Below are positions 18,316 to 19,448 of a DNA stretch of 19,448 nucleotides, one piece after another. The DNA lies in assembly GCA_015179025.1 (NCBI GenBank), contig WHUX01000560.1:1-19448 (forward strand), read 5' to 3'. Each line of letters starts with the position of its first letter. Positions within the stretch are counted from its first letter, which is position 1. Under the pieces are notes generated by a model, which had not been told where the DNA came from, made no database searches, and saw only the letters and a program-made list of their open reading frames with translations. This DNA is from Terfezia claveryi. Taxonomy: Eukaryota > Ascomycota > Pezizomycetes > Pezizales > Pezizaceae. The translations under genes and the position numbers were made by a program.

Positions 18316-19448
18316 TGTCGAAACAAAAGTTGAGTTTGTGCTATTGTTGGGAGCGGGCTAGACACCTCATGTTAGTTGTAATATTGTCCTCCGAGGGTTA
18401 ATTACTCTGTACTGCGCTTCCAAAAAGCTGTGTTCGCACAATTTCAAAGCTTCGCCAATCAGTTATCTCTACACGACTCTCTAAACGGCTCGAAATCTCA
18501 ATATTTAAAAAAATCTCCACTCCAATAGTATGAGTACCACCCAGTCTATCGGTCAATATTGTGATTGCGGGCTCCGAAATCAAGCAGGAAACCATGTAGT
18601 CTGGCGGAAATCATGGGGAACTACTTCCTATAATAGTAATGTTCCCGGCAGGCACTTGGAGCTTCCCGCACATAACTCATGACAGCGGTACCAATTCCGT
18701 CGCTGAATAGGAGTTTGCGAAGCGCTCAAGGCCCTATTCTTCTGGTCCACCACTCAAAAGCACATCCCAGTAAGCTTTTTGCTTAGTCATCAGACATTCG
18801 TGACCTGAGGGGCATCCAGCTCAAAGTGGTACTGTAACTAGCATACCAACCCAAAAGGGCAACAAGACAAATAGAGTATCTAAGCTAAAACACGATGTAA
18901 TCGAACAAGCCACAAGTCAAGGGTCACCTCAACAATTGCTTCTCTTCTCGCTTCAAGTTGAAATTATAGCCAATACAGGATCCTACTGGAGCATGAGTGA
19001 AAAACGCATCTAGACTCTTGATATTCAACGGGTCCATATCTCAATCCTTCCTTACACTAGCTTATCCTGCATGTCTAGTACCTAAGCACTTATGTATCCA
19101 CCGCGTCATCCCGCTGTCGTTCCTGCCCCTGCCTAGCTCTGTTCCATATCTATGCACGTATGTATTCCCAAGATAAGAAAACATATACCGGTATTACAAA
19201 CATATCTCAGATGATGCGGAGTATTCTGTAGTCTGATTGGCAGGGTGTTGTGCCAACCATACTAGTAGTATGGTAACAAAGTATTCTATAATTGGATATC
19301 CCCTAGCCCTTTGAAAAGCAACTATCCTGATAACCTCAACTATATTATCTCGCCACTACAAACAAGCAAACACGTATCTCGAACTTGATAATAATGAGCT
19401 ACCACGAGCCTTACAAACTTAGAAACTCAGTCACAGCGATGCCCTGTT
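18316..19448. other. Gene-free right flank
   Basis: No family recognised. A minus-strand open frame (18595-18398) reads GVEIFLNIEISSRLESRVEI and has plausible composition but no homology I can name, with stops on both sides. The far end carries a small inverted repeat (19229-19264) and short GTATTCT(G/A)TA direct repeats (19221-19230, 19281-19290). Confidence 0.5.
19229..19264. repeat. 36-bp inverted repeat related to a dispersed word
   Basis: TAGTCTGATTGGCA (19229-19242) faces TGCCAACCATACTA (19251-19264) across an 8-base loop. The reverse complement of 19248-19264, TAGTATGGTTGGCACAA, matches 11932-11948 with one mismatch, and 381-391 shares TAGTCTGGTTG. This suggests a small dispersed element family. 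Confidence 0.6.

Noticed and set aside
18398..18595. Minus-strand 65-codon frame with even composition
   Set aside because: No recognisable family, no splice-linked neighbours that extend it convincingly; kept only as a note in the flank entry.
1..19448. tRNA, rRNA, CRISPR array, or bacterial-type operon signals
   Set aside because: No tRNA B-box with matching arms, no rRNA-like sequence and no regularly spaced direct repeats were found; the intron-bearing fungal genes exclude a prokaryotic origin.

Overview
The window is nuclear DNA from a filamentous ascomycete (Pezizomycotina). Evidence is the short introns (about 60-110 bases, GTAAGT/GTGAGT-type donors, YAG acceptors), fungal-specific families (DUF7580, a fungal C2H2 family, NACHT-ankyrin-TPR NLR, Fig1, hybrid histidine kinase receiver) and fungal UBC6 and cyanase orthologues. 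The exact class is not determinable here; the families and intron style would suit Leotiomycetes or relatives. I see no rRNA, tRNA, CRISPR array or prokaryotic element.

Layout. 741-2509 (-) is a DUF7580-type gene that can be read through with splicing but lacks the usual middle of the family. It is divergent from 2913-4749 (+), a broken fungal C2H2 zinc-finger gene, followed by 4893-7919 (+), a broken NLR (NACHT, winged helix, ankyrin, TPR). These three form an accessory block of the kind linked to non-self recognition. After an AT-rich gap comes a run of normally conserved genes: a heavily decayed UBC6 copy (9313-9975, +), cyanase with one frameshift (11188-11723, +), Fig1 with two frameshifts (13403-14279, -), and a METTL21-like methyltransferase with a stop, a frameshift and a 16-bp duplication (15008-16063, -). 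Last is a receiver-domain relic of a hybrid histidine kinase (17609-18315, +), interrupted by a palindromic AT-rich insertion just after its phosphoacceptor Asp.

The dominant feature is that almost every recognisable gene carries small frame-changing lesions while its codons remain clearly recognisable. The changes are mainly 1-3 base indels, not the C-to-T load expected from RIP. Two explanations remain open: a decaying genomic segment (extra copy, relic haplotype or accessory region) or an indel-prone assembly. The heavy deletion load in UBC6, the 16-bp duplication and the receiver insertion are hard to explain by sequencing error alone; the single-base changes at A8, T4 and GGG are not. 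I do not see a convincing complete new system. The most distinctive objects are the ankyrin-to-TPR mid-repeat fusion with a higher-order TPR dimer, and the palindromic insertion in the receiver.
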